DNA of 64,000 nucleotides from Vibrio sp. CDRSL-10 TSBA (GCA_039696685.1 CP155566.1:1798001-1862000), one strand, 5' to 3'. Counted from the stretch's first letter, positions 30,931-41,714 are shown. Numbers and translations are program-made. The notes: a model not told the origin generated them from the sequence alone.

Positions 30931-32821
30931 ATGGAAGCGGAACTATTAGAAATAAAAAACTTCCTCAGCCAACATCCGCCTTTCAGCGATTTACCTGAAG
31001 AAACGCTGGAAGACATTGCACACAACGTCGAGATCACTTATTACCGACAGGATACTCCGATCATTCGCTTTGGCGACCATACCGAAGAAACTGTATATGA
31101 TCCGCAGTGGCGTGGTGGAGGTGTACCGTCGTAAAGGGGAACTGTATAACCGCCTGACAGAGGGCGGCCTGTTTGGTCAGATGGGCTTACTTACCAACAA
31201 TAAAGTGCGTTTCCCGGTTACCGCGATTGAAGATACTCTGGTGTACTGTATCCCTGAAGCCATATTCCAGTCTCTGTATGAATCTTACGATACGTTCGCC
31301 GATTTTGTAGAAGTACAGGATAATGCCCGTTTGCGCCAGGCCGTTTCCAGTACTGCGGAACAAAACGATTTGACCACAGTAAAAGTCAAACGTCTTATCA
31401 CCCGCGAAGCATCATATGTAAATAAGGGGACCAGTATTCAGGACGTCGCCATGAAAATGGCGGAAGAGAACGTTTCGTCGATGCTGATCATTGACCCGAA
31501 CATTCTTGAAGATGATGAGGAAGACAGCCGGCCCCTGATTGGTATTCTGACTGACCGCGACCTGTGTCGCCGGGTTGTTGCTGAAGGTGTCAAATACGTT
31601 GAGCCGGTGGAAAACGTCATGACATCAGATGTTATTTCGCTTGACCACAACGCCTACGTCTATGAAGCCATGCTGATGATGCTACGTTACAACGTGCACC
31701 ATCTGCCAATCCTGAAAGGCCGTAAACCGATCGGGATTCTGGACATCACTGACATCGTTCGTCATGAATCCCAAAACTCACTGTTACTGGTCAGCAGCAT
31801 CTTCCAGCAAAACAGCATTGAAGACCTGGCGCAGATTTCCAAACAGGTGAAGAACAGCTTTGTGCGTCTGGTTAATGAAGATGCCAACTCGCACATGGTC
31901 GGTACCGCAATGTCGGTGATCGGCCGCAGCTTCAAACAGCGCATTATTGAACTGGCTGAAGAAAATCTCGGCCCTGCCCCTATTCCGTATTGCTTCCTGG
32001 CCCTTGGGTCAATGGGCCGTGATGAACAGTTAGTCGTTACCGATCAGGATAACGCCATCATTCTCGATGACAGTTATAACGAAGCTGAACACGGCGAATA
32101 TTTTGCCCAGTTTTCCAAATTCGTCTGTGACGGTCTGGCCGAATGTGGTTACAGCTACTGCACCGGCGACATTATGGCAACCAACCCGATGTGGCGTATG
32201 ACCCGCCGTGAGTGGGAAGACTGCTTTGCTGACTGGATCGACAATCCGAACCCTAAAGCGCTGCTGAATGCCTCAATCTTCTTCGATCTGGACGGCGTAT
32301 ATGGCCGTCTGAAATGGGCTGAACAGTTGACCGGGTTTATCGTGCGCCGTGCACGTCGTAACAACCGTTTCCTGGCCTGCCTGGCACGCAACGCGCTTAA
32401 CCGGACCCCGCCACTCGGCTTCTTTAAGAGCTTCGTGATGGAAAAAGATGGCCGTCATAATAACTCCATTAACCTCAAACGCCGTGGTACTGCTCCGCTG
32501 GCCGATTTAATCCGCGTGCATGCGCTGGCCGTCGGCTCACGAGCGAAGAACTCGTTTGAACGTCTGGATGATATTATTAATGCCGGTATCCTGCCTAAAG
32601 GCCGCGGTATGGACCTGCGCGATGCCCTGGAATTCATCTCCATGGTACGTATCCGCCACCAGGCCATTGATGTTGAGAATGACATTGCCGCCGATAACAA
32701 TATCGAACCGGAACATCTGTCTGACTTTGAACGCCGTAACCTCAAAGATGCTTTCCAGATCCTGAGTAACGCCCAGAACTTCCTTAAGTACCGTTACCAA
32801 GCCAGCAGCAGCATTAAGTAA
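30931..32821 (+). CDS. cNMP-binding / CBS-pair / DUF294 nucleotidyltransferase-like signalling protein, one frame break
   Basis: About 629 residues after repair. Domain order: an N-terminal cyclic-nucleotide-binding-like fold (about 20-135), two CBS motifs (LITREASYVNKGTSIQDVAMKMAEENVSSMLI; VENVMTSDVISLDHNAYVYEAM), then DUF294 with a nucleotidyltransferase core ALGSMGRDEQLVVTDQDNAII (the GS...DxD pattern) and a C-terminal DUF294_C helical domain. CBS pairs bind adenosine nucleotides, so it is likely a nucleotide-responsive regulator; the reaction is unknown. The frame breaks at 31087-31091 (GAAAC for GAAC); repair gives GDHTEELYMIRSGVVEVYRR. AAGGAG precedes the ATG. The exonuclease gene follows nine bases after the stop. 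Confidence 0.85.
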
Positions 32822-32830
32822 GGTCGCAGC

Positions 32831-33548
32831 ATGATAAAACTTTTTCAGCCGCCCAGTATAGACTGGCCGTATAAGTACAAAGCCAAACAGAATGTGGTGA
32901 AAGATCCGCTGTTACAGCAGTTTCTACCAGACCGAGTTGCCTAATCCGGACACACCGATGAGTGAAATGACCTTTGTGGCGATGGATTTTGAGACAACCG
33001 GTCTTAACGCCGACAAAGATGAAATCATTACTATCGGACTGGTGCCGTTTACCCTCAACCGGGTCTATCTCAACCGGGCGAAACACTGGACGGTCAGACC
33101 ACGGCAAAAACTCGATGAGAACTCGATTGTCATTCATGGTATCACCCATAACGACATCATGGATGCACCGGATCTGAGTGAAATCGTTGAGGAAGTGCTT
33201 AATGAGCTGGCCGGGCACGTCCTAGTGGTCCATTACCACAAGATTGAGCGCGAATTTCTTGACCGTGCACTGAAACGCCGGATTGGTGAAGGCATCGAGT
33301 TTCCGGTGATTGATACTATGGAGCTTGAGAGCCAGATTCAGAAGCGTCAGACCGCTGGCATTGTCAATAAGATCATGGGCAAACGACCAGACTCGGTGCG
33401 ATTAGGTCAATCGCGTATGCGCTACAACCTGCCCGCCTATACGCCGCACCATGCGCTGACCGATGCCATCGCTACGGCGGAGCTGCTGCAGGCACAAATT
33501 GCCCACCACTATTCAGGTGATCAACCACTGCGTCAGTTCTGGCTCTGA
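32831..33548 (+). CDS. DnaQ-family 3'-5' exonuclease, one frame break
   Basis: About 238 residues after repair. DEDDh motifs: Exo I VAMDFETTGLN, Exo II around LVVHYHKIEREFL, Exo III HHALTDAIATAELL. This fold removes nucleotides from DNA or RNA 3' ends, like the polymerase III epsilon subunit. A naive reading starts near 32937, but the true N terminus is MIKLFQPPSIDWPYKYKAK at 32831; the frame breaks at 32920-32924 (GTTTC for GTTC) and repair gives LLQQFYQTELPNPDTP. It sits nine bases behind the CBS/DUF294 gene, a pairing that looks like an operon. In vivo substrate unknown. Confidence 0.83.
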
Positions 33549-33623
33549 ACGTCAAACTATCATGATTTAGCGGTTTCAGCTGCCCGTTCAGTTACAAGCC
33601 GCTGTTTAAGTGGTATCGGAGCG

Positions 33624-33655
33624 ATAAAAAAAGGAGCCATCAGGCTCCTTTTTTG
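33624..33655. terminator. Bidirectional intrinsic terminator between exonuclease and chemoreceptor genes
   Basis: AAAAAAAGGAGCC-ATCA-GGCTCCTTTTTT with A and T runs on both flanks; the genes converge. Confidence 0.88.
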
Positions 33656-33675
33656 GTCACATCTCTGCAATGTGA

Positions 33676-35560
33676 TTACAGCTTAAAGCGACGAATTTCC
33701 TGCTCCAGCTCACCTGACAAGTCAGACAGCGCAGCTGCCTGAGCAGCAGCATCATGTGCTTCTTCTGCCAGTTCGTTTGACACATCACGGATACCTTCTG
33801 TATTACGGGTAATCTCCGAGGTGACTGACGCCTGCTCTTCCGCAGCTGACGCAATCTGAGTGGCCATATCACTGATGCTTTCAACCGCATGCTGGATCTG
33901 GGTCAGGCTGGCTGCCGCGGCATGCGAGTCATCCACACTGGTGTCAGCCAGCATACGGCTGTCATTCATGATACCTACCGCTTTCTTCGTCGTAGACTGC
34001 AGGGTTTCTATCATAGTTTGGATTTCTTCTGTCGATGCGTGGGTACGCTGACTCAGAATACGCACTTCATCGGCAACCACCGCAAAACCACGACCTTGTT
34101 CACCGGCACGTGCTGCTTCAATCGCCGCGTTCAGAGCCAGCAGGTTAGTCTGCTCAGCAATGTTCTGAATGGTCGATAAAATGGTGCTGATCTGATTACC
34201 GTGCTCTTCCAGTTTCGGTCACAACATTGGTCGCCAGACGCACTTCATCCGCCAGCGAGTTCAGTGAATTCTGTGCCTGAGAGACCTGGCTTGAACCATC
34301 ACGGCATGCCGTTACAGACTCTTCTGAGTGACGCGCGGTATTTTCCGAGTTGTGGGCAATCTCATGAGTGGCCGCCGCCATCTCATTAATCGCAGTCGCT
34401 ACCATGTTGATTTCATCCTGCTGCATGCGGATACGAGCACTGCGCTCTTCTGCATGCTGTGCGGTCATTTTCGACTGCTCAGACAGAGATTGTGACACAT
34501 GGCTTAACTTGACAATCATGGCGTGCATGTTACCAACAAACACGTTGAAGTTAGTGGCCAACAGGCCTACTTCATCGTCACTGCGCGGCTCCAGACGCTG
34601 GGTCAGATCGCCTTCACCAGAAGCAATTTCAGCCAGAGCACGCGATACACGACCCAGATCCTGGAACAGGAAGCTCACCAACCATGACACAATCAGGACC
34701 ACAATGATGGTTACGATCAGCGCAGAAATTAACAGCCCGGTTAGCAACTCATCTTCAGCAGCGAACTCAGTATCACGATCCATCTGAATAGCGAAGATCC
34801 ACGGCGTATTCGGCACTTTGCTGAAGTAGTAGATTAAATCACGGCCACCCTGATCCAGTTCTACCAGACGGCTTTCACCGGCCGCCTTTTCGATCATATT
34901 CATGTTGAATGTGTTCGACACACTGTTGACCGGTTTAAGCAGCAGCTTTTTATCCGGGTGCGCCAGGAACGTACCGTCCTGGGTATCAATCAACATCGCA
35001 AATGCATTTTCACCGGCATCAATAGCCAGTACATCGTTCACCAGTTGGTCGATCAGCACATCAGAACCCACCACGCCAGCAAACTGGCCGTTGTGACGCA
35101 CAGGTTCAGCGATAGTCACCAGCAGCGCGTTCGTGATTGCATCCTGGTACGCAGTCGTTATCAGCTGCTTACCCGCGGCTGATGCATCTTTATACCAAGG
35201 ACGAGTGCGAGGATCATAGTCGGCACGGTTGCGCTCAGGATGAGAGCGGAACATTTCACCTTTCGGTGTACCAAAGAATATATCGTCAAATCCGCCTGCA
35301 TTACGCGCCTGCTGCAGAAACGGAACCAGATTTTGTTCGTCAGTGTATTCATTTACCGCCGAGGTAATATCTTTTCGAATCGATACCCAATCGGAAATAC
35401 CTTTTGATGCGGCGACAGAAATTGCTTCAGCCCGGTCAAGAACACCACGGTGAGTTTGTTGACTTAATTTGTCAGCAGACAACCAGGTCAGTACGGCGGC
35501 CATAACCACCACAGCTGACAAGCTTGCTCCAATGAGTTTTTGCTTAAGAGTCAGTTTCAT
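33676..35560 (-). CDS. Methyl-accepting chemotaxis protein, dCACHE amino-acid sensor type, one frame break
   Basis: About 627 residues after repair. Helix 1 at about 10-30, a periplasmic double-Cache domain to about 275, helix 2 ([28 protein letters not shown]), HAMP, then the signalling domain ending EIRRFKL, with core [34 protein letters not shown]. The distal Cache pocket has [18 protein letters not shown] and GVVGSDV, fitting the Y..R.WY...D...D motif of amino-acid-binding Cache domains, so the ligand is probably an amino acid. The frame breaks at 34212-34216 (GTTTC for GTTC); repair gives [14 protein letters not shown]. Monocistronic. Confidence 0.88.
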
Positions 35561-35725
35561 CTGATTACTTTTTTAAAGGTTGGAGTTAAATAGTACGGCG
35601 CAGATAGTAACGGGAATATGACAAGGTTGCACGTGTTATGTAAAGAGAATTGCATATTATTTGGCCGGTTAAGGAGATACCCCTTAAACCGACAATAAAG
35701 TGACTAATGTCAAATTTTTAAATAC

Positions 35726-35752
35726 AAAAAAGCCGGCAAAATGCCGGCTTTA
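35726..35752 (-). terminator. Intrinsic terminator of the BCCT gene
   Basis: AAGCCGGC-AAAAT-GCCGGCTT; read on the minus strand it is followed by TTTTTTGTATTT. Confidence 0.85.
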
Positions 35753-35765
35753 TCACAAAACGAGT

Positions 35766-37343
35766 TTAACGTTTAAACGGTTCTGTCCGCATGCCCATCA
35801 CGAGGCTGACACACATCAGCAGCAGCACAAAGGTAAACGGCAACGCGGTAGATATCGCACCCGCTTGCAGTGCCTGCACCGCTTGCGTGCCGCCAATCCA
35901 CAGCAAAGCAATCGCAATCGCGCCTTCCATCAATGCCCAGAAGATACGTTGCAGTACCGGTGCATCCATCTTACCGCCAGCAGTAATGCTGTCGATAACC
36001 AGAGAGCCCGAGTCTGATGAGGTAATGAAGAATACCAGAACCAGCACCACAGCGATAATTGACAGCAGAGTGCCAAAAGGCAGTACGTCAAACATCTGGA
36101 ACATCGCCAATGATACGTCAGTCAGACCATTTGCACCCAGTTCACCAATTTTGTCAGCAACTTGTTCAATGGCCAGGCCACCAAATACAGACATCCAGAT
36201 CAGGGTTACAGCAGTCGGAACCAGCAGTACTGCGACAATAAATTCACGGATAGTACGGCCACGGGAAACACGTGCGATAAACATACCAACGAATGGCGAC
36301 CATGAAATCCACCATGCCCAGTAGAACACAGTCCAGCCCTGGAACCAGGCAACGTCTTCACGACCTACAGGATTACTCAGCGGAATGATATTCTCAACGT
36401 AAGCCATAAACGTGGTGGGAATCGAGCCGAACGTGACCGCATAACCAATCAGAGCGACCAGAATAAGCAGCAGGAATGCGACCACCATGTTGATGTTTGA
36501 AATAACTTTAACGCCACCATCGATACCACGAACCACCGATAATGTTGCCAAAAGTGTCACACCAACAATTACCACGATCTGCAGACCGATACCCGCTTCA
36601 ACCCCAAACACGTGGTGGATACCACTCGCCGCCTGTTGAGCACCCAGTCCCAGCGAGGTTGCCAGACCAAACAACGTAGCTAATACCGCCAGGATATCAA
36701 CAATATGGCCTGCCCAGCCCCAGGCGCGATCGCCCAGAATCGGATAGAAAATAGAACGGATAGAAAGCGGAAGACCTTTGTTGTAACAGAAGAAAGCCAG
36801 TGACAACGCAACAACGCCGTAAATAGCCCAAGGATGCAGACCCCAGTGGAACATGGTCGCGCCCAGCGCCAGCGTCGCCGCTTCCGGAGAATTAGCAGGA
36901 ACGCCCAGCGGAGTCTCGTACCAACCGGTGAAATACGCAACCGGCTCAGCCACACTCCAGAACATCAGGCCAATACCCATACCCGCAGCGAACAGCATAG
37001 ACAGCCACGAAATCATTGAGTGATCGGCAACCGCGTCTTCTCCGCCTAAACGAATCTTACCGTATGGAGAAACAACCAATACCAGACAGAAAATCACAAA
37101 AATGTTACCAGACCATATAAATAGCCAGTCAAAGGAACCGATAATCTGCCACTTAATTCCGTCTAACGCTGTTTTTGCCGTGTCTGCGTCCACTAACAGT
37201 GTCGCCAACAAAAACAGACCTATCAGACCCGCACTAATACCAAATACCGGATTGTGAACATCAAAACCCCATTTCTGGACGTTATCCTGCCCCACGGTAT
37301 AGTCGGTACTGTCGATACTATATTTATCAATACCCTTCGTCAT
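35766..37343 (-). CDS. BCCT-family compatible-solute transporter (betaine/choline/carnitine type)
   Basis: A 525-residue sodium- or proton-coupled importer with twelve hydrophobic segments. Family landmarks: GMGIGLMFWSVAEPVAYF near helix 3-4, WTVFYWAWWISWSPFVGMFIARVSRGRTIREF around helix 8 (the aromatic betaine box), and FFITSSDSGSLVIDSITAGG near helix 10. Vibrios use several of these for glycine betaine, DMSP or related solutes at high salt. It is divergent from a CosR-like MarR gene. In V. cholerae and V. parahaemolyticus a BCCT gene stands beside cosR and is controlled by it; I infer the same here. The exact solute is not readable. Confidence 0.88.
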   Translation of the reverse strand: MTKGIDKYSIDSTDYTVGQDNVQKWGFDVHNPVFGISAGLIGLFLLATLLVDADTAKTALDGIKWQIIGSFDWLFIWSGNIFVIFCLVLVVSPYGKIRLGGEDAVADHSMISWLSMLFAAGMGIGLMFWSVAEPVAYFTGWYETPLGVPANSPEAATLALGATMFHWGLHPWAIYGVVALSLAFFCYNKGLPLSIRSIFYPILGDRAWGWAGHIVDILAVLATLFGLATSLGLGAQQAASGIHHVFGVEAGIGLQIVVIVGVTLLATLSVVRGIDGGVKVISNINMVVAFLLLILVALIGYAVTFGSIPTTFMAYVENIIPLSNPVGREDVAWFQGWTVFYWAWWISWSPFVGMFIARVSRGRTIREFIVAVLLVPTAVTLIWMSVFGGLAIEQVADKIGELGANGLTDVSLAMFQMFDVLPFGTLLSIIAVVLVLVFFITSSDSGSLVIDSITAGGKMDAPVLQRIFWALMEGAIAIALLWIGGTQAVQALQAGAISTALPFTFVLLLMCVSLVMGMRTEPFKR

Positions 37344-37713
37344 TTGTCCTCTCTTCTACAGATCCTTGTTGAACTCTATAACCATAACAACGAGATAATT
37401 TGCGATTAAACACATCAAATATATTTCGTGGTCATAACTATTGTCCGATACAACACTTGACTTACAGTTTACACACCATTGATCTCAAATCTACCCAAAG
37501 ATTGTTTTGCAACCAATTTTTACTTAAATTCGTTAACGAGCGTAGACTTTTTGTTCAAAAAGAACAACCATGTACTTCGTGCACAAAACATTTTATGTCG
37601 TTTTAGATACATAAAAACCGTCTAAAACCGCTGTAAAAAAAGTATGATGTCAACACTTTTCATCGCGCTTCAACTAATGTATCGTCGCGCCTAAATTCTC
37701 CTATAAGTCGTGG
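37344..37713. other. Divergent control region between BCCT and CosR-like genes
   Basis: About 370 AT-rich bases between the two divergent start codons, so it must hold both promoters. I see no perfect palindrome I would call the regulator's operator. Confidence 0.5.
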
Positions 37714-38199
37714 ATGAACATTTTGGAAAGACATGAAGAAGTACTGGTTGCCATTCGCCAGATCATCCGAGCCATTGACCTGCACTCTAAAAAGCTTAGC
37801 AAAAACGCTGGATTGACTGGCCCTCAGTTGATTTTAATGCGATCAATTCAGGAGTTAGGTGAAGTCACCATTCGTGAACTGTCCAAGCATACCAACATGA
37901 GTCAGGCAACAGCGACGACCATCCTTGACCGCCTCGAACGTAATGGTTATGTACAGCGCATTCGCAGTGTCTCTGACAAGCGTAAAGTTCATGCGCATCT
38001 GACCGACGAAGGTCTTAAGTTGCTTGCTGATGCACCTCAGCCACTGCAGCAAGACTTTGTTGAACGATTTCAAAAACTGGAAGACTGGGAACAGAGCCTC
38101 CTGCTTTCTTCCGTTCAGCGTTTATCCACTATGATGAATGCCGAAAACTACGATGTGGCACCCATGCTGGAAATCGGCAGTATTACTAAAGCTGAATAA
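37714..38199 (+). CDS. cosR: MarR-family regulator of osmotic-stress genes, CosR-like
   Basis: A 161-residue winged-helix regulator. The dimerisation helices (LVAIRQIIRAIDLHSKKLSK) flank a DNA-binding core (VTIRELSKHTNMSQATATTILDRLERNGYVQRIRSVSDKRKVHAHLTDEG). In Vibrio cholerae CosR represses ectoine synthesis and a BCCT carrier under low salt; the neighbouring divergent BCCT gene and this sequence type support the same identity. The ATG is at 37714. Another MarR role cannot be excluded from sequence alone. Confidence 0.8.
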   Translation: MNILERHEEVLVAIRQIIRAIDLHSKKLSKNAGLTGPQLILMRSIQELGEVTIRELSKHTNMSQATATTILDRLERNGYVQRIRSVSDKRKVHAHLTDEGLKLLADAPQPLQQDFVERFQKLEDWEQSLLLSSVQRLSTMMNAENYDVAPMLEIGSITKAE

Positions 38200-38323
38200 A
38201 TCGTTTAAATCCACACTACTTTCGCCTAATCAACTGATTGCAAGACGTTATCAGTTGATCTTAAATCAAGAAAATGCAAAAGGCTTGCCACATCCAGCCT
38301 TTGTCTCATCAGTGTAGTACAGT

Positions 38324-38962
38324 TTATTCCAGCAACCCATGTTGAACAGCGTATTGAGCCAGTTCAGCGGTACTGTGAATATCCAATTTGTGCTTGATGT
38401 TCTGACGATGCGTCTCGACTGTGCGGTAGCTGATATTAAGCAGGGACGCGATCTTCTTGCTGCTGTGTCCCTGAGCGACAAGCTTCAGTACCGCCTCTTC
38501 TCTGCGACTGAGCGGATTTGGCTTAAGCGCCACAGGTTCCACATCCTGTGTAAACAAGGTCTGGGTTGCGGATTCGCAAAAGTAAGTCGAACCAAGATTC
38601 ACGGTTTTAATCGCCTGAACCATTTTTTCCGCTGAAATTTCCTTGAGCATGTAGCCCACTGCACCAGCCTGCATCACTTTCATGATGTATTCACGGTTAT
38701 CGTGCATCGTCAGCATCAAAACCTTAGCATCAGGCACTGCTTCCTTAATCAGACGGGTCGCATCAATACCATTCATAATCGGCATGCTGACGTCCATCAG
38801 AATCACATCCGGTCGATGCTGTTTAACCACTTCCAGCGCCTCAACGCCATTTCCGGCCGTGGCAACGACCTCTATTTCCGGTTCCATTTCCAGGCGGGCC
38901 ATAAACCCTTCCAGCACGACCTGATGGTCATCCACAATCACTACTCTAATTGGCTTTTCCAT
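38324..38962 (-). CDS. NarL/FixJ-family response regulator
   Basis: A 212-residue regulator: receiver domain with acidic pair VDDH near residue 11, phosphoacceptor Asp57 (VILMDVSMP), then a LuxR-type helix-turn-helix (LSRREEAVLKLVAQGHSSKKIASLLNISYRTVETHRQNIKHKL). The start at 38962 has GGAT upstream and overlaps the end of the kinase gene by 17 bases; a longer reading from GTG 39019 is less likely. It is paired with the sensor kinase upstream and lies behind the TRAP genes on the same strand, so it may regulate them. Confidence 0.88.
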   Translation of the reverse strand: MEKPIRVVIVDDHQVVLEGFMARLEMEPEIEVVATAGNGVEALEVVKQHRPDVILMDVSMPIMNGIDATRLIKEAVPDAKVLMLTMHDNREYIMKVMQAGAVGYMLKEISAEKMVQAIKTVNLGSTYFCESATQTLFTQDVEPVALKPNPLSRREEAVLKLVAQGHSSKKIASLLNISYRTVETHRQNIKHKLDIHSTAELAQYAVQHGLLE

Positions 38963-40313
38963 ACATTGATCCATCCAGTTGCAGCAGAACGGTAATTTCG
39001 GTTCCGAACCCGGGCTCACTCATCAATTCCAGATCACCACCGAGAAATTCGACCCTCTCTTGCATGTTGCGTAACCCGATACCATTTTTCGCCAACGCTC
39101 CTTTGAGATTAAAACCGACACCATCGTCACGAATAATCAGTTGCAGCATGCTACCCATCTGCTGCACGATCACGCTGACATGCTTCGCCCGCGCGTGTTT
39201 TTCAATATTATTCAGCGATTCCTGCACTACCCGATATAAGGTGGTGGACACCTCAGATTTGAGTTTATAACCGGGCGGTGTATCAAACAGGCTTTCGGTC
39301 TGAATGCCGGAATGAGACTGAAAATCATCAAGCAAGGTGACGATCGCAGCCTGCAGACCGATATCATCCAGCGCACTGGGACGCAGATTGTGTGAGATCC
39401 TGCGTACTTCATTAATCGCGGTCATCAGGGATTGCTGCGCTTTCTCGGCATGCCGTGCCAGTGCGTCATCTTTCAGCTTGTAACTAAGCAGCTCCAGATG
39501 GCATTTGCTCGAGACCAGCAGTTGATTGATACCGTCATGCAGTTCCCGCGCGAGATGTTTTTTCTCATCTTCCTGAAACATCACTGTTTTATGCGCCAGT
39601 TCTTTGAGGTTTTTATCGGCCAGACGATGCTCGTGCAAATTAATCGCCAATGTCAGCACGATAATGACCGCTACCGTGACCACCAGAATGACGACCACCG
39701 AAAAGAAGGTGGTATCGATATTGTTATTGATCGTGGCCTGCATGGCCGCGACTTCCTGACTGACATCTTCGATATACAGTCCTGTGCCAACCATCCAGCC
39801 CCATTTGTCCAGCCACTCAACATAACTCAGCTTGGGAACAATCTCGCCACTGGAAGGTTTCTGCCACAGATACTGATGAAAACCACCGCCTGACTGCGCC
39901 TGAAACAACAACGCCTCAATCAGGTAGTCGCCTTCACTATCCTGAAGTTTCAGCAAATCACGGCCAATCAGCTCCGATTGAATGGGATGCACCAGATTGA
40001 CACCATGCTGGTCGTAAACAAAAAAGTAACCGTCTGCGCCGTAACGCAAGCGGGTGAGGATCTGTTTTACCCTCTCCTGTGCATCTTGCTGTGACAACCG
40101 GGGGTCGTTGTACACCAGGCTAATGGAGTCCAGCGCCAAATCGACACTGTCTTTAAGCGCCGTTTCACGTGCTTTAATCAGATTAGCGCGGAAACTCTCC
40201 ACTTCCCGTTCACCAAGGCGTTTGGCCTGATGAATCGAAATCCAGCTGATACTGGCCGTCACCAACAGCAGAGGTAACAGTGTCAGTAATATCAATTTGG
40301 CTTTGAGAGGCAT
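38946..40313 (-). CDS. Cache-domain sensor histidine kinase (HisKA_3, NarX/DegS type)
   Basis: About 455 residues. Helix 1 (LILLTLLPLLLVTASISWI), a single-Cache type 2 periplasmic domain (GADGYFFVYDQHGVNLVHP, WGWMVGTGLYIEDV), helix 2 (FFSVVVILVVTVAVIIVLTLAI), a phosphoacceptor in the HisKA_3 motif KKHLARELHDGINQLL, and an HATPase domain with DDGVGFN. This Cache type often senses small carboxylates. The start is placed at 40313, after a hairpin that would cover a longer start at 40355. It is in a minus-strand run dctP-dctQ-dctM-kinase-regulator, consistent with control of TRAP uptake by its substrate. Confidence 0.87.
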   Translation of the reverse strand: MPLKAKLILLTLLPLLLVTASISWISIHQAKRLGEREVESFRANLIKARETALKDSVDLALDSISLVYNDPRLSQQDAQERVKQILTRLRYGADGYFFVYDQHGVNLVHPIQSELIGRDLLKLQDSEGDYLIEALLFQAQSGGGFHQYLWQKPSSGEIVPKLSYVEWLDKWGWMVGTGLYIEDVSQEVAAMQATINNNIDTTFFSVVVILVVTVAVIIVLTLAINLHEHRLADKNLKELAHKTVMFQEDEKKHLARELHDGINQLLVSSKCHLELLSYKLKDDALARHAEKAQQSLMTAINEVRRISHNLRPSALDDIGLQAAIVTLLDDFQSHSGIQTESLFDTPPGYKLKSEVSTTLYRVVQESLNNIEKHARAKHVSVIVQQMGSMLQLIIRDDGVGFNLKGALAKNGIGLRNMQERVEFLGGDLELMSEPGFGTEITVLLQLDGSMYGKAN

Positions 40314-40330
40314 CCGTTTCCCCAGAAATG

Positions 40331-40363
40331 AAAGCGGCTTACTGAACATCAGCAAGCCGCTTT
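40331..40363 (-). terminator. Hairpin between dctM and the sensor kinase gene
   Basis: AAAGCGGCTT and AAGCCGCTTT pair around a 13-base loop. The tract after it (TCATTT on the minus strand) is a poor U run, so it may be only a partial terminator, letting some dctPQM transcription reach the kinase. Confidence 0.6.
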
Positions 40364-40419
40364 ACTTTATCAATTTGTTATCAACTTAAGAAATAAGGAA
40401 GTAACAACCTCGAATCCGA

Positions 40420-41703
40420 TCACATTCCATAAAACCCGGGGAAAACCAGCAAAGAGGCCAAAACCACAATTTGAATCGCGATAAAGGGGACGACACCACG
40501 ATAAATATCGACGGTTGTGACGGTTTTCGGTGCCACACCTTTGAGGTAAAACAGGCTGAAACCAAATGGCGGAGTCAGAAATGAAGTTTGCAGGTTCATC
40601 GCAATCAAAATGGCAAACCAGGTCATATCAATATCGAGCAGACTGGCAACCGGAGCAATGATAGGCACAATAATAAAGCAGATCTCGACGAAATCAATGA
40701 AGAATCCCAGCACCAGAATCACCAGCATGGTCACTACAAGGAAACCCCATTTTTCGCCCGGAATAGCCAGCATCCACTCTTCTACCAATAAGTCACCGCC
40801 AGTGTAGGTAAACGCCATCGAGAAGGCCGTTGCGCCTATCAGAATGGCAAACACCATAGCGGTAACTTTCACCGTTTCCTTCGATGCAGCGTACACCATC
40901 TTCCAGCTGAACTGACGGTAGGCTAATGCCAGCAGCAGTGCACCCGCTCCCCCTAAAGCAGCCGATTCAGTCGGGGTCGCGACGCCGGCAAATATCGACC
41001 CGAGCACAACAATGATCAGAGCAAGAGGCGGAACGACGGCTTTCAATGCCTCTATGACTTCCTGGGAACGGGTTTTACTGCTGTCGCGTTCGATCGGCTG
41101 AGCAGCGAGCGGATTGAGCTTCGCGTAAATCAGTATATACACAACATAAGCGCCCACCAGCACTAAACCAGGCCACAGGGCCGCCTGAAACAGGTCACCG
41201 ACCGGCACACCAAGCACATCACCAAGCAGTATCAGTACAATGGATGGCGGGATAATTTGCCCCAAGGTCCCGGAAGCACAGATAGTGCCGCACGCGAGAC
41301 CTTTATCGTAATTGTATTTCAGCATCACCGGCAGTGAGATCAGCCCCATCGCCACCACCGACGCACCTACCACACCAGTGGATGCGGCCAGCAGAGCCCC
41401 AACCAACACGGTCGAAATAGCGATACCACCACGAACACCACCAAACAGGCGCCCCATCGACTCCAGCAGTTGCTCTGCGAGCTTGGTTTTTTGCAAAACC
41501 AGTCCCATGAAGACAAACAGCGGGACCGCCATCAGAACCGTGTTTTCCATAATAGACTGGATACGATATGGCATGAACGCGAACATATCGATCCCTTCCG
41601 CCCACACACCAAAAATTAACGCAATGCCGCCAAAGGTAAACGCGACAGGGAATCCGATCAGCAGCGCAAACAGCGCTACAAAAAACATCACAATACCAAT
41701 CAT
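40420..41703 (-). CDS. dctM: TRAP transporter large permease DctM
   Basis: A 427-residue inner-membrane protein with about twelve hydrophobic segments, the transport subunit of a tripartite ATP-independent periplasmic transporter. Conserved stretches: FALLIGFPVAFTFGGIALIFG, ASTGVVGASVVAMGLISLPVMLKYNYDKGLACGTICASGTLGQIIPPSIVLILLGD and FIDFVEICFIIVPIIAPVA. It uses a sodium gradient to import an organic acid delivered by DctP. It follows dctQ by 11 bases. Confidence 0.92.
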   Translation of the reverse strand: MIGIVMFFVALFALLIGFPVAFTFGGIALIFGVWAEGIDMFAFMPYRIQSIMENTVLMAVPLFVFMGLVLQKTKLAEQLLESMGRLFGGVRGGIAISTVLVGALLAASTGVVGASVVAMGLISLPVMLKYNYDKGLACGTICASGTLGQIIPPSIVLILLGDVLGVPVGDLFQAALWPGLVLVGAYVVYILIYAKLNPLAAQPIERDSSKTRSQEVIEALKAVVPPLALIIVVLGSIFAGVATPTESAALGGAGALLLALAYRQFSWKMVYAASKETVKVTAMVFAILIGATAFSMAFTYTGGDLLVEEWMLAIPGEKWGFLVVTMLVILVLGFFIDFVEICFIIVPIIAPVASLLDIDMTWFAILIAMNLQTSFLTPPFGFSLFYLKGVAPKTVTTVDIYRGVVPFIAIQIVVLASLLVFPGFYGM

Positions 41704-41714
41704 AAGGTCATCCT

